Source: JABAAE01 sp036336715 (GTDB lineage: Bacteria > Planctomycetota > Planctomycetia > Pirellulales > Pirellulaceae). Taken from it: a stretch of DNA of 64,000 nt. This document shows positions 1 through 8,535 of the stretch, piece after piece. The notes beneath the pieces are model-generated. The model ran no database searches and was not told where the DNA came from. It worked only from the letters and a program-made list of their open reading frames with translations. The stretch covers positions 12,713 to 76,712 of the forward strand of contig JAYZFP010000023.1 of NCBI GenBank assembly GCA_036336715.1, given 5' to 3'. Position 1 is the first letter of the stretch. Every line of letters begins with the position of its first letter. A program made the position numbers and the translations under genes.

Positions 1-1
1 G

Positions 2-541
2 CGAATTTCACCGGTCAGGCTTGAAGACCTGCGCCGCAAGGCTCCTGGCAATGTTCACTGCAAAAAGTGCGGTTCCGACCGGATTCATATCAGCTACGGT
101 GGGGCTCAGAACATGCCCTTGCTGCTCCGGATTTTTTTCGTTGTTTACCGCTGTCATACCTGCGGTTCGCTGATGCGATATGCCCGCCCCATGCATTGGT
201 TACGAAGAATCTTTGGTTCAGCGCGTCAGGCGTCGATCCAGGTACTCGACCGCGAACCGATGATCGACTCCCAGGCCAGCGAATTCAAAGCTGCCAAGCG
301 GGACAAAAACCCGGTTTTCCGGGAAGCGAAAGAGGTCCGGGCAGTGGAGAACATAGAAATCGCCATCGACCCGTATTTCGACCCTGACAGAATCGTCAAA
401 CAGATCAAGTCCAACTATACTGCTTCCCAGCGGGAACTGATGGCCTCCAAATTTCAGGAGATCGCCATCCTGATCCAACCACCCGCGTCCGCGGCGGAAC
501 CACAAAACCAAGAGACCCCGGAAGTCGATCCGGAAAAATAG
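2..541 (+). CDS. zinc-ribbon protein, 5' end cut by window edge
   Basis: The frame is open from the first bases, so the gene begins upstream of the window. The in-frame ATG at 113 is not the true start, because it would cut a zinc ribbon in half. Codons at 59 and 68 give one CxxC (C-K-K-C) and codons at 152 and 161 give a second (C-H-T-C), the usual four-Cys zinc ribbon. The rest is charged and soluble, ending in a Pro/Glu-rich tail (PPASAAEPQ...). No enzyme domain is recognised. The stop is 2 nt before the small Lys-tailed membrane protein, so the two are probably co-transcribed. A role in nucleic-acid or protein binding is plausible for a zinc ribbon but is not shown by the sequence. Confidence 0.6.
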   Translation, partial: RISPVRLEDLRRKAPGNVHCKKCGSDRIHISYGGAQNMPLLLRIFFVVYRCHTCGSLMRYARPMHWLRRIFGSARQASIQVLDREPMIDSQASEFKAAKRDKNPVFREAKEVRAVENIEIAIDPYFDPDRIVKQIKSNYTASQRELMASKFQEIAILIQPPASAAEPQNQETPEVDPEK

Positions 542-543
542 CC

Positions 544-711
544 ATGCAACTTCTTTTTGCACAGGATTACAGCGGAGCCTACGGGCTCGTCATTCTCTTT
601 CTTCTTCTTGGAACCTGTGCAGTGGGAATCCCCCGCTTCCGCAAAATCGATCCGTTGGCAAGGGACAAAAAGAAAAGCAAGGCCAAGAAGAAGAAGAAGA
701 AGAAGAAGTAG
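544..711 (+). CDS. small single-pass membrane protein with poly-lysine tail (55 aa)
   Basis: This 55-codon frame starts with ATG 2 nt after the upstream stop. It encodes a short polar N-terminus, one hydrophobic segment (about residues 14-28, GLVILFLLLGTCAVGI), a short linker (PRFRKIDPLARD) and a tail that is almost all lysine (KKKSKAK followed by seven K). The last eight codons are a perfect (AAG)8 run at 685-708. The arrangement predicts an N-out, K-in membrane anchor with a strongly cationic cytoplasmic tail that could bind acidic lipids, ribosomes or nucleic acid; that role is inference. The leucine-rich minus-strand frame across this place is only the antisense of the AAG run. Confidence 0.6.
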   Translation: MQLLFAQDYSGAYGLVILFLLLGTCAVGIPRFRKIDPLARDKKKSKAKKKKKKKK

Positions 712-735
712 TAGCAACAGCAGGAAGCAGCCCGT

Positions 736-777
736 CGGGACGGGGACTTCGGGACGTGGACTTCGGGACGGGGACGC
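736..777. repeat. 14-bp tandem repeat, 3 copies
   Basis: Copies at 736-749 (CGGGACGGGGACTT), 750-763 (one change, CGGGACGTGGACTT) and 764-777 (last two bases differ). The array lies in the 92-bp spacer between two convergent genes. It belongs to a class of short spacer repeats seen several times in this window. Confidence 0.85.
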
Positions 778-803
778 CCAGCATGTGTCGTCGCAGGCTG
801 GGA

Positions 804-2018
804 TCAAACCTCTTCCTGTTTCTTTTTTCCCTGCCTCTGTTGGATTGCCTGTTGGTAAACCTCTTCCAGCCGATCGACAACCTGCGGCATCTGGTATTCA
901 GCGGCGAACTTCAAAGCACCATGTCCCATCCGTTTGCGCTGACGCCGTTTGTTGGCCATGACCAGCATGCAACTGGCCATTTCCTCGTGGTCATCGGGTT
1001 CAAACAGAAGTCCGTTGACCCGGTCTTCGATCAGTTCGGGAATCCCCTTGGCAGTCGGTCCCACCACGGGGAGGCCAAAAGACATCGCTTCCAGAATACT
1101 CATCGGCTGATTTTCGGTCTTGCTCGCCGTTACAAAAGTATCCGCCAACAACAGCAGGTTATCTTCGATCAGTTTTTCGTGAGAAATATGACCCAGGAAA
1201 ATCACATGCTTCTGAATCCCCAATTCCACTGCGAGGGTTTCCAGGTCTGATTTGGTCGGCCCATCGCCAATAATCACCAGCTTGGCCCGCCGGCGTTTTT
1301 TCTGTACCAGGGCAAATGCCCTCAACACAACATCCAGGGACTTTTCCGGGGAAATCCGCCCACAATAGACAAACGAAGGGCCATAGATACCGATCTCGTT
1401 CCGCTTCTTCATGATCTGGTCGGCATCGACACGAACCGGTCTTTCAATCCCGTTGGGAATAATGATCGGATCGAACCGGATACCATGTGCAATCAGGGCA
1501 TCCTTGACCGACTTGGAAGGACTGGTAACGAATCGACAGGCGTTGAAAAACTTGATCGAATACCACCACATGAACCTCTGAATGAAGTCAAAGGTCGGCA
1601 GGCCAAAGGATTTCAGGTAGCCGGGGTCGGCAAAAAAGGTATGAAAAGTTCCAACGGTCGGTTTTCGAAGCAGCTTGGAAGCGATCAACCCTTCCCAACC
1701 ACATCCCCACTCGGTGCTCATGTGCACCACATCCGGATTCCACTTGCGGACCCTCCAGAGGGAGGTAATCAAAGACGGAAGTGTGATCCGCAGCTTGGGA
1801 ACCTTGGAGACACCCACCGAAAAAGGAACGTCGAAAATTTCGACCTCTGAAGGCATGTCGATCGAAGTGTTTTCGTCGATATCCTTTTTGCGTGGCTTGG
1901 GACGAAACACGCATACATCGTGCCCCCGCTTCACCAGCTCCGAAGCCTGGTTCAATACGGAAAAGGTAACTCCCGAGCAATACGGGAGGAAACTGTCAGT
2001 AAACATGCAAATTCGCAT
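804..2018 (-). CDS. GT4-family glycosyltransferase
   Basis: This 404-aa protein is a retaining GT-B glycosyltransferase of family 4. The N-terminal Rossmann half starts with MRICMFTDSFLP and a donor-fold glycine region (CSGVTF), and has GTFHTFF at about 123-129. The C-terminal half has FVYCGRISPEKS (217-227), IIGDGP (249-254) and the EX7E signature E302-E310 before AMSFGLPVV. Relatives include diacylglycerol glucosyltransferases and mannosyltransferases that act at the inner membrane, so a glycolipid or cell-surface glycan product is likely, but the acceptor cannot be read from the sequence. The length is normal for the family. It is transcribed alone, divergently from the DUF1080 gene. Confidence 0.85.
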   Translation of the reverse strand: MRICMFTDSFLPYCSGVTFSVLNQASELVKRGHDVCVFRPKPRKKDIDENTSIDMPSEVEIFDVPFSVGVSKVPKLRITLPSLITSLWRVRKWNPDVVHMSTEWGCGWEGLIASKLLRKPTVGTFHTFFADPGYLKSFGLPTFDFIQRFMWWYSIKFFNACRFVTSPSKSVKDALIAHGIRFDPIIIPNGIERPVRVDADQIMKKRNEIGIYGPSFVYCGRISPEKSLDVVLRAFALVQKKRRRAKLVIIGDGPTKSDLETLAVELGIQKHVIFLGHISHEKLIEDNLLLLADTFVTASKTENQPMSILEAMSFGLPVVGPTAKGIPELIEDRVNGLLFEPDDHEEMASCMLVMANKRRQRKRMGHGALKFAAEYQMPQVVDRLEEVYQQAIQQRQGKKKQEEV

Positions 2019-2347
2019 GCTTTCTCCGCCTGGCTTTCATGACAACCCGCTGCAGCAACAAACTGCAGCCTGTATTAAAACGAGTCAACAGACAAATTTG
2101 CTGACTAATTTTTATATTTGGCCATTTTGTGCAAAATTTAGCCAAAAGTGAAAGGGCCCGGCAGTTTTTTGGCGACAAAACGCCACTTGGGCTGCGACCG
2201 GTGACAGGCCCACACAAACCGGGGAGCGGTCTCCGCACCCATCGCATTGAAAACCGGCAACAACCGAACCAGAATGGGGATTCTGCTCAGGCAGTGAATT
2301 CAGGTCTAAATCTGTTCCTTCTTCCTACGACTCCCCGAGGAAAATCC
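2019..2347. promoter_or_regulatory. divergent intergenic region with imperfect inverted repeat
   Basis: This 329-bp spacer separates two divergent genes and must hold both promoters. Its centre is AT-rich. At 2117-2146 it carries an imperfect dyad: TTTGGC (2117-2122) and GCCAAA (2141-2146) flank inner TTTT (2125-2128) and AAAA (2133-2136). This could be an operator. No gene is supported here; the longer frame that extends the DUF1080 gene upstream has no secretion signal and a non-protein-like composition. I could not assign clear -35/-10 pairs. Confidence 0.35.
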
Positions 2348-3337
2348 ATGAAACTCACCAGGCATTTTTGCATGCTCTCCCTGTTCGTCGCGATGGTTCT
2401 TTCAGTTGCCGCTCCCTCGAACGGTCAGAAACCCCGTTATACCGATCCCTCAACTACGGACGCTGATTTTGAATACCAGGGCGAATACGAGGGCAAGCTG
2501 GGTGACCAGGACCACGGAATCCAGGTCCGGGCACTTGGCAAGGGTGTTTTCGAGGCCTTTGTTTTTCCTGGAGGCCTGCCGGGAGCTGGTTGGGATGGGA
2601 AAGAAAAAATCGTGATTCAGCCAAAGGGCAAACTGGAAAATGGCGTGCTGAAATTCGTGGGCGACGAACGGGGGAACGGGATGATCCAGAATGGGATCCT
2701 GACGGTCACCAGCCCGGGAGGAGAGAAACTGGGCGAACTGAAGAAGGTCCATCGCAAAAGTGAAACCTTGGGCAAGAAGCCACCGGAAAACGCAGTTGTC
2801 CTGTTTGATGGCGGGAATGCCGACGGCTGGAAAAACGGAAAGATGTCGCCAGAAGGTCTGTTGATGCAGGGAACGACCAGCAAGAAGACTTTTGGCAGCC
2901 ATCACCTGCATATCGAATTTCGCCTTCCCTACATGCCCCAGGATCGTGGACAGGGCCGGGGAAACAGCGGACTCTATGTCCAGGGACGCTACGAAGTCCA
3001 GATGCTCGATTCCTTCGGCCTGGCGGGCAAAATGAATGAGTGTGGTGGTATTTACTCGGTTGCCGCATGTGATCTGAACATGTGCTACCCACCCCTTTCC
3101 TGGCAAACCTATGATATCGAGTACATAGCGGCCAGCTACAAGGATGGTAAAGTCGTTGCCAACCCCCGGATGACGGTCTACCACAACGGAGTCAAAATCC
3201 ACGACAACGTGGAACTCCCCGGAAACCGCAACACTACCGCGGCTCCTCTCAAGGCAGGTGATTCCAAGGGGCCCGTCTTCCTGCAGAATCACGGCTGTCC
3301 CGTCCGTTACCGGAACATCTGGGTCGTGGAAAAATAG
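2348..3337 (+). CDS. secreted DUF1080 (3-keto-disaccharide hydrolase-like) protein
   Basis: The start is the ATG at 2348, preceded by a GAGG-type ribosome site, because it gives a clean signal peptide (MKLTRHFCMLSLFVAMVLSVAAPSNG) and a 329-aa protein; the open frame further upstream is not coding-like. Residues of about 30-135 form a family-specific N-terminal beta region, and a DUF1080 jelly-roll domain runs from about 148 (VVLFDGGNADGWKNG) to the end, with GNSGLYVQGRYEVQ and a C-terminal RYRNIWV strand. DUF1080 is a concanavalin-like fold found in very many copies in planctomycetes, and some members hydrolyse 3-keto-glycosides. Extracytoplasmic glycan binding or hydrolysis is the likely role; the substrate is unknown. 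Confidence 0.85.
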   Translation: MKLTRHFCMLSLFVAMVLSVAAPSNGQKPRYTDPSTTDADFEYQGEYEGKLGDQDHGIQVRALGKGVFEAFVFPGGLPGAGWDGKEKIVIQPKGKLENGVLKFVGDERGNGMIQNGILTVTSPGGEKLGELKKVHRKSETLGKKPPENAVVLFDGGNADGWKNGKMSPEGLLMQGTTSKKTFGSHHLHIEFRLPYMPQDRGQGRGNSGLYVQGRYEVQMLDSFGLAGKMNECGGIYSVAACDLNMCYPPLSWQTYDIEYIAASYKDGKVVANPRMTVYHNGVKIHDNVELPGNRNTTAAPLKAGDSKGPVFLQNHGCPVRYRNIWVVEK

Positions 3338-3383
3338 GTTCATCCAGTCAGGGAAAGTGGGCCGAATCCCAGGAAGCAAGCGA

Positions 3384-3668
3384 GTGGACCCTTTCCGGAT
3401 CAAGATCGAGTTTTTTGGAATTCCGCGACTCCGCGCCGGTGTCGCGGAATTTTTTGTGGATGTCTGCCGGGACAAGAACCGCCTGGCCGATATCCTGGAA
3501 ACCCTCAACAGGGAACTCCCGGCTTTTGGAGACGCCTGCGTGGAAGAGGGCCAACTCAGAAAGGACTACGTGTTCAACATTTCGGGGAAAAGATTCACTC
3601 GCTCGGCGGACTATGAAATCCTGCCTGAGGATACGCTGCTGATCCTGTCCAGTGACGCAGGTGGCTGA
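3384..3668 (+). CDS. MoaD/ThiS-family sulfur-carrier protein
   Basis: I place the start at GTG 3384, 7 nt after an AGGAAG ribosome site, giving a 94-aa ubiquitin-fold protein. It has the family opening IKIEFFGIPRLRAGVAEF, the middle strand YVFNISGKRF, and the C-terminal LLILSSDAGG with the terminal Gly-Gly that is adenylated and thiocarboxylated in MoaD and ThiS. It could carry sulfur for molybdopterin, thiamine or another sulfur-containing product. No MoaE, MoeB or ThiG gene lies nearby, so the partner is unknown. Its last 17 nt overlap the next gene. The segment encoding GIPRLRAGVAEF also contains a strong hairpin followed by T6, listed separately. Confidence 0.75.
   Translation: MDPFRIKIEFFGIPRLRAGVAEFFVDVCRDKNRLADILETLNRELPAFGDACVEEGQLRKDYVFNISGKRFTRSADYEILPEDTLLILSSDAGG
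3419..3455 (+). terminator. terminator-like hairpin inside the MoaD-like gene
   Basis: A perfect 11-bp stem, AATTCCGCGAC (3419-3429) with GTCGCGGAATT (3441-3451), has an 11-nt loop and is followed by a T run (3450-3455). It has the form of an intrinsic terminator for the plus strand and sits 82 nt after the DUF1080 stop, but within codons for a conserved motif of the next gene. Confidence 0.55.
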
Positions 3669-6384
3669 TTTGAACCGAAAGAACCTTCTCTGCCTCGGCC
3701 TGTTGCTCCTGCCAACCGGCTTCTGTTTCGCTCCTCCCTTTTTCGGCGATCAGACGCCCGCCTACCGAGACTCCGCCCGCTTTTACTATCGCCAGTTCGA
3801 GTGGAACCGGGACCAGTGGCAGAAAGGCGAAGTCCCTCTCTGGAATTCCAGGGAGAACCTCGGGGAACCCGTCGTATCCGAGGCATCCTCCAGTGTCTTT
3901 TATCCACTCCAGGTATTGTTCCTGATTCCAGGCCTCCCATTTCACCGGGCCTTTGTTCTCTACGCCGCACTCCACGTTTACCTGGCCGGGGTGGGCGCAT
4001 TCCTGTTGGCTCGAGGCATCCATTGTCGCCATTCTGCGGCTCTTCTCTGTGGAATCGGCTACTCCATGGGCGGGAGCCTGGTCTTCCAGACCTGCAACCT
4101 GGTTTTCCTGGTAGGCGGCAGCTGGCTCCCGTTTGCGGTCTGGATGTCCTGGTGGCTGAGCCGCTCTCCAGGCCTGCTGCCGGCCAGCCTGCTGGCGGTC
4201 TTCCTGGCCCTGCCAATCCTGGGGGGAGACCCGCAAACCGCCTATCACTCCGGGATGATTTCAGGTTTGATCCTGTTTGCCCAGTGGAGGCAGCAAAAGG
4301 CAATCCGGGGATCCACTCGGTTCCGATCGGCCGTCGCCTTGCATCTGCTGTCCGCCCTGCTTGCCATTGGCCTCGCCGCGATCCAGGTGCTCCCTTCGTG
4401 GAACGCCACCAGGAATAGCACCCGGTCAGAATTCGTACATCCACGATCAATCTATGAAATGCCTGCGGCAAGCCTTTCTGAAGGGGCCCGGGGGATCCTG
4501 GGACACCCGGTACCCGGCACCCATCACGATCACCTGTATCAGTTCAGCCAACCCCCATGGTCCCTCCCTGAACTGGTATGGCCCAACATTTCCGGCTCAC
4601 TTCAGCCCCATCACGCACGCTGGGCAGATTCCATTCCGGCAGCCGGCAGGACATGGACGCCGTCCATCTATTGTGGGCTGCTGCCGTTTGCTTTTTTTAC
4701 ATGCGGACTGTTTCGAAGACAGCGACCCAAACAGTTGAACTGGATTCGCAACGGCTTTTTGATCTTTGCACTCGGCTCACTGGGCTGGTTTGGGGGAGGT
4801 TGGTTACTTCATGAACTGAGCTTCCTGTTCTTTGGATCGGACCCCGCCCGCTCTTCCGTCGGGGCTCCTGCCGGGGGCATTTACTGGTTCCTGGTCGTCT
4901 TCCTGCCCGGATATGTCAACTTCCGTTACCCGGCCAAGCTGTTTGTTGTAGCCAGCCTGCTTCTCTGCCTCCTGGCCGCCCGCGAGTTTCACAGGCAGTT
5001 GCGGGACAAGTGCCTGATTCGATTTCGACGATTCCTGCTGGGCCTGATGTTCGTCTCCGGCCTGACGCTGCTCTCGCTCTGGCTGGCAGCCATTCCGGTC
5101 AACAACTGGTTTTTCGGAATGCAACAGCGGGTAGCAACTGAATTCGGCCCCTTTGACCAGCAGGCGGCCTGGAAAGGAATTCTGTTTTCCATTCTGCATG
5201 CCCTGCTGGCGAGCTCGGGAACGTTGCTGTTGATCAACCAGGGATTACCCACGCGGCTGGTTTCCGGGGGACTGGTCCTGCTCTGCATGGTGGACCTGCT
5301 GGTTGCCAACGGCCAACTGAACTCCACCGCCCGATCCAGTCTCTGGAACCGGAGCGTGTCCATTGTCGACTCCCTCCCGGAAGAGGGGCGACTGGTTCGC
5401 ATCTATCGCACCAGGTCCATGATCTGGTCCGGTAAAAATGAATGGCTCTCTGGCCCGCGCCCCAACCGGATCGAGCAGATCGTGGACTGGGAGAACCAGA
5501 CCCTGATGCCCAGGCACCATCTTGGAATTCAGGACCGACGGATCGGTGTGGTCGAGTCTTTTCGCTCAATCGAGGATTACCGCTTTGCCAGCCTGATGGC
5601 CTACCTCGATCAACGACCTGGAATCCGGACGCAGGATTCCTTTGACCTGGCAATCGCTCCCGACCCAATCGCCCTGGGTGTCCTGTCCTGCCAATACCTG
5701 TTGATTCCCCGCTGGGGCAATCCCAATGTTCCCGAGTCGGAGATCGTGGCCGATTTTCCCCGGGAGGAAATGCTGCTGGTGCGAAATCCCTGGTTCCGGG
5801 AACGTTTTCGACTGGCCACGAACTTCGAGGCCATCGAACCGGTGAAAGACCTCGTCGACTGGCTCCAATCGGCATCCACGAGAAAAATGCTCCATTCCTC
5901 GACTTCCTTTGCCGGTGGAAACATGCGACCCATCTTGGAGGAAATGACTGGCCTCCCGCCCATCCTTGAAAACGGGACGACAGGCGGAAAGCCGGATCCC
6001 CCTGCGGCAAGCCCGGTGACGGTGATCCAGGACCGTGAGACGGTTCTGGAACTGAAAATCCAACCACCGGCCGGGAAGTCCAAGGCAACCACTGTCCGCC
6101 TGCTGGTGATCGCCGACCGGTACGACAAAGACTGGATTGCCTACTCGATCGACAGAAACGGTGCGCGATCCGAAATACCGATTCACCGGGCAAATCTTCT
6201 CATGCGGGGGATTCTGCTGCGTCCCGCAGACCAGCACCTGCTGCTGCTCTATCGGCCCCGCCTGGTGATCCTTGGCGCCTGGCTCAGCCTTGTGGCACTG
6301 CTTGTCACTGCCGCCAGTGCGGCATGGAGCTGTTGCCGCCCGAGGTGGCGTTCCCAACCGGTACTTCCGGGCCCGGCTGCCTGA
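3652..6384 (+). CDS. YfhO-like polytopic membrane protein
   Basis: This protein of about 910 aa has many hydrophobic segments in its first two thirds and at the C-terminus. The start region has the YfhO-family signature order: RDQWQKGEVPLWNSRENLGEP, then SSVFYPLQVLF, then a GIGYSMGGSL loop. A large soluble region spans about residues 540-850 and a final membrane helix precedes a basic tail. YfhO proteins are GT-C-like membrane proteins linked to glycosylation of lipoteichoic acid or lipid carriers in Firmicutes; the planctomycete function is not known. The GTG at 3652 overlaps the sulfur-carrier gene by 17 nt. TTG 3670, with AGGTGG just upstream, is an alternative start. Confidence 0.7.
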   Translation: MTQVADLNRKNLLCLGLLLLPTGFCFAPPFFGDQTPAYRDSARFYYRQFEWNRDQWQKGEVPLWNSRENLGEPVVSEASSSVFYPLQVLFLIPGLPFHRAFVLYAALHVYLAGVGAFLLARGIHCRHSAALLCGIGYSMGGSLVFQTCNLVFLVGGSWLPFAVWMSWWLSRSPGLLPASLLAVFLALPILGGDPQTAYHSGMISGLILFAQWRQQKAIRGSTRFRSAVALHLLSALLAIGLAAIQVLPSWNATRNSTRSEFVHPRSIYEMPAASLSEGARGILGHPVPGTHHDHLYQFSQPPWSLPELVWPNISGSLQPHHARWADSIPAAGRTWTPSIYCGLLPFAFFTCGLFRRQRPKQLNWIRNGFLIFALGSLGWFGGGWLLHELSFLFFGSDPARSSVGAPAGGIYWFLVVFLPGYVNFRYPAKLFVVASLLLCLLAAREFHRQLRDKCLIRFRRFLLGLMFVSGLTLLSLWLAAIPVNNWFFGMQQRVATEFGPFDQQAAWKGILFSILHALLASSGTLLLINQGLPTRLVSGGLVLLCMVDLLVANGQLNSTARSSLWNRSVSIVDSLPEEGRLVRIYRTRSMIWSGKNEWLSGPRPNRIEQIVDWENQTLMPRHHLGIQDRRIGVVESFRSIEDYRFASLMAYLDQRPGIRTQDSFDLAIAPDPIALGVLSCQYLLIPRWGNPNVPESEIVADFPREEMLLVRNPWFRERFRLATNFEAIEPVKDLVDWLQSASTRKMLHSSTSFAGGNMRPILEEMTGLPPILENGTTGGKPDPPAASPVTVIQDRETVLELKIQPPAGKSKATTVRLLVIADRYDKDWIAYSIDRNGARSEIPIHRANLLMRGILLRPADQHLLLLYRPRLVILGAWLSLVALLVTAASAAWSCCRPRWRSQPVLPGPAA

Positions 6385-6554
6385 ATTTTCATGCGTCGAT
6401 CCGGGTACGGGGAGCCGGTCCCGGCGATAGTCGCCTTTTCAGCCCGAACCCAAAACAATAATCTTTCTCTTTGAGAATCGAGGGGCGACCGTCCGTTGCG
6501 GACCAGCTTTTCGTGCATTCGCTTTTGTTCCTCCCCAACCGATTGATCCAGAAA

Positions 6555-8525
6555 ATGAGCCTCCTCGCTGAAATCAAATCGCGATTTCAACCTGCATTGT
6601 CCCGATTTGGAGAAGACGTTGATCAGCTCCTGAGCCTGATCAAACCCTCTCAGGATGCCAAATTTGGAGATTACCAACTCAACTGCGCCATGCCACTGGG
6701 CAAAAAACTGGGGCAACCACCTCGAGAAATTGCCGAACGGATCATCGAGGAAGTCGACCTGGATGGATTCTGTGAAAAAGTGGAGGTTGCCGGTCCCGGG
6801 TTCATCAACCTGACACTGGACCGATCCCTCCTGGTCCGGGAGGTCAGGAAGGCACTGGCAGACGAACACCTGGGCGTCAGCCGGACTTCCCGCCCCAAGA
6901 CGATCGTGATCGATTTCTCTTCGCCCAACGTCGCCAAGCCGATGCACGTGGGACATATCCGCTCCACCGTGATTGGAGATGCCCTGGCAAAGATATTGGG
7001 TTTTCTCGGCCATCACGTGATTACCGACAATCACCTTGGTGACTGGGGCACCCAGTTTGGCATGATCATCTATGGGTATAAAAACTTCGCCAACCCTGAC
7101 GCATACGACGAAAATCCGGTCGCCGAACTTTCGAGGATCTATCGGTATGTCAGGAAACTGATGGATCATTTTGAAAAGAAAGCAGCGCTTCCCAAGAAAG
7201 AAAAAGAACTGCAGGTACTGGGAGAAAAAGCGGGGGAACTGAAATCTTGCGAACCCGCAAATGAAAAGGAAGCCAAGAAGCAGGCCAAGTCCCTCAAAAG
7301 TCTTGAGAAAAAAATGGAGGAAACCAGGTCAGAGCTTGCCAAACTGGCCCAGTACTTCGATGCCATGTCCCAGGACAAACCCTTCCAGGACGATTTGGAA
7401 AAACACCGGGACGTGTCCACCAGCGTGCTGACCGAAACGGCCAGGCTCCACGAAGGAGACGCCGAAAACACAAGGCTCTGGCAACAGTTCATGCCACACT
7501 GCCGGGATGAAATCCAGCGTGTCTATTCCCGGCTCCAAATCGAATTCGATTACGAATACGGCGAAAGCCATTACCATTCGCTACTCGGGAAAGTCGTAGA
7601 AGATTTCAAAGCCAAGGGTTTCGCCGAAGAGAGCGAAGGAGCCCAGTGCGTTTTTCTCGATGGCTTCGATGCGCCAATGATCATTCAGAAAAAGGATGGT
7701 GCGTTTCTCTATTCAACGACCGACCTGGCCACCATCAAGTTCCGCATGGAGACCTGGAATCCGGACACGCTGCTCTATGTCGTGGACCACCGGCAAGGGG
7801 AGCATTTCCAGAAACTTTTCGCAGCCGCGCGGAAATGGGGTTATACCGGGCCCGAGTATTTTCACGTGGCCTTCGGAACGGTGATGGATCAGAACCGGAA
7901 ACCGTACAAGACCCGGGCGGGTGACACCGTAGGTCTCGAGGGACTGCTGGACGAGGCCGTGGAAAACGCATTGGGCCTGGTCCATGAAATCAATGACAAA
8001 CGAGCCACAAGCGAACAGTTGTCCGAGAGCGAATGCAGCGAAGTTGCCCGGACAGTTGGTATTGGCGGGCTCAAGTATTTTGATCTCTCCCAGCACCGGG
8101 CATCCGACTATGTATTTACCTATGAAAAAATGCTGGCTCTCAAGGGAGACACGGCCCCCTACGTTCAAATGTCCTACTCCCGGGTACGGGGCATTTTCCG
8201 CAAGGGAAATTACGACCCGGCTGCCGTCGACTCTTCGTCGGTGGAACTGGTGTTGGATCAGCCGGCCGAAAAAGCGTTGGCCATCAAGCTTTTGAGATTT
8301 GAAGAAGCACTTCACGAGGTCACGGTCGAGTACAAGCCGAATGCCCTGACCCATTACCTGTTCGAACTTGCGCAGCAGTTCGCCGTCTTCTTTGAAAGCT
8401 GTCCCGTCCTCAAAGCAGAATCCGAGCCACTGATGCAAAGCCGGTTACTGCTCTGTGACCTGACGGCACGGGTCATCAAGCAGGGCCTGGCACTGCTCGG
8501 AATAGAGGTCCGGGAAAAAATGTAA
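6555..8525 (+). CDS. argS: arginyl-tRNA synthetase
   Basis: This class I synthetase charges tRNA-Arg. I use the ATG at 6555 (MSLLAEIKSRF); the 28 residues encoded upstream do not resemble the family. The 656-aa protein has the N-terminal Add-1 domain (FGDYQLN at about 37-43), the HIGH motif as HVGH (131-134) within SPNVAKPMHVGHIRS, GDWGTQFGM (162-170), the family KTRAGDTVGL segment and a C-terminal anticodon-binding helical domain (ALKGDTAPYVQMSY onward). It is about 80 aa longer than E. coli ArgS because of a Lys/Glu-rich, coiled-coil-like insertion at about 205-270. The gene ends 10 bp from the convergent suf operon. Confidence 0.97.
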   Translation: MSLLAEIKSRFQPALSRFGEDVDQLLSLIKPSQDAKFGDYQLNCAMPLGKKLGQPPREIAERIIEEVDLDGFCEKVEVAGPGFINLTLDRSLLVREVRKALADEHLGVSRTSRPKTIVIDFSSPNVAKPMHVGHIRSTVIGDALAKILGFLGHHVITDNHLGDWGTQFGMIIYGYKNFANPDAYDENPVAELSRIYRYVRKLMDHFEKKAALPKKEKELQVLGEKAGELKSCEPANEKEAKKQAKSLKSLEKKMEETRSELAKLAQYFDAMSQDKPFQDDLEKHRDVSTSVLTETARLHEGDAENTRLWQQFMPHCRDEIQRVYSRLQIEFDYEYGESHYHSLLGKVVEDFKAKGFAEESEGAQCVFLDGFDAPMIIQKKDGAFLYSTTDLATIKFRMETWNPDTLLYVVDHRQGEHFQKLFAAARKWGYTGPEYFHVAFGTVMDQNRKPYKTRAGDTVGLEGLLDEAVENALGLVHEINDKRATSEQLSESECSEVARTVGIGGLKYFDLSQHRASDYVFTYEKMLALKGDTAPYVQMSYSRVRGIFRKGNYDPAAVDSSSVELVLDQPAEKALAIKLLRFEEALHEVTVEYKPNALTHYLFELAQQFAVFFESCPVLKAESEPLMQSRLLLCDLTARVIKQGLALLGIEVREKM

Positions 8526-8535
8526 CCAGGGAGAG

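Noticed and set aside
454..807. Minus-strand frame with a long leucine run
   Set aside because: It is the antisense of the (AAG)8 lysine tail and of the small membrane-protein gene; no family and no ribosome site.
2450..3508. 352-aa minus-strand frame opposite the DUF1080 gene
   Set aside because: The plus strand encodes a clear signal peptide and DUF1080 motifs; the antisense has no recognisable protein pattern.
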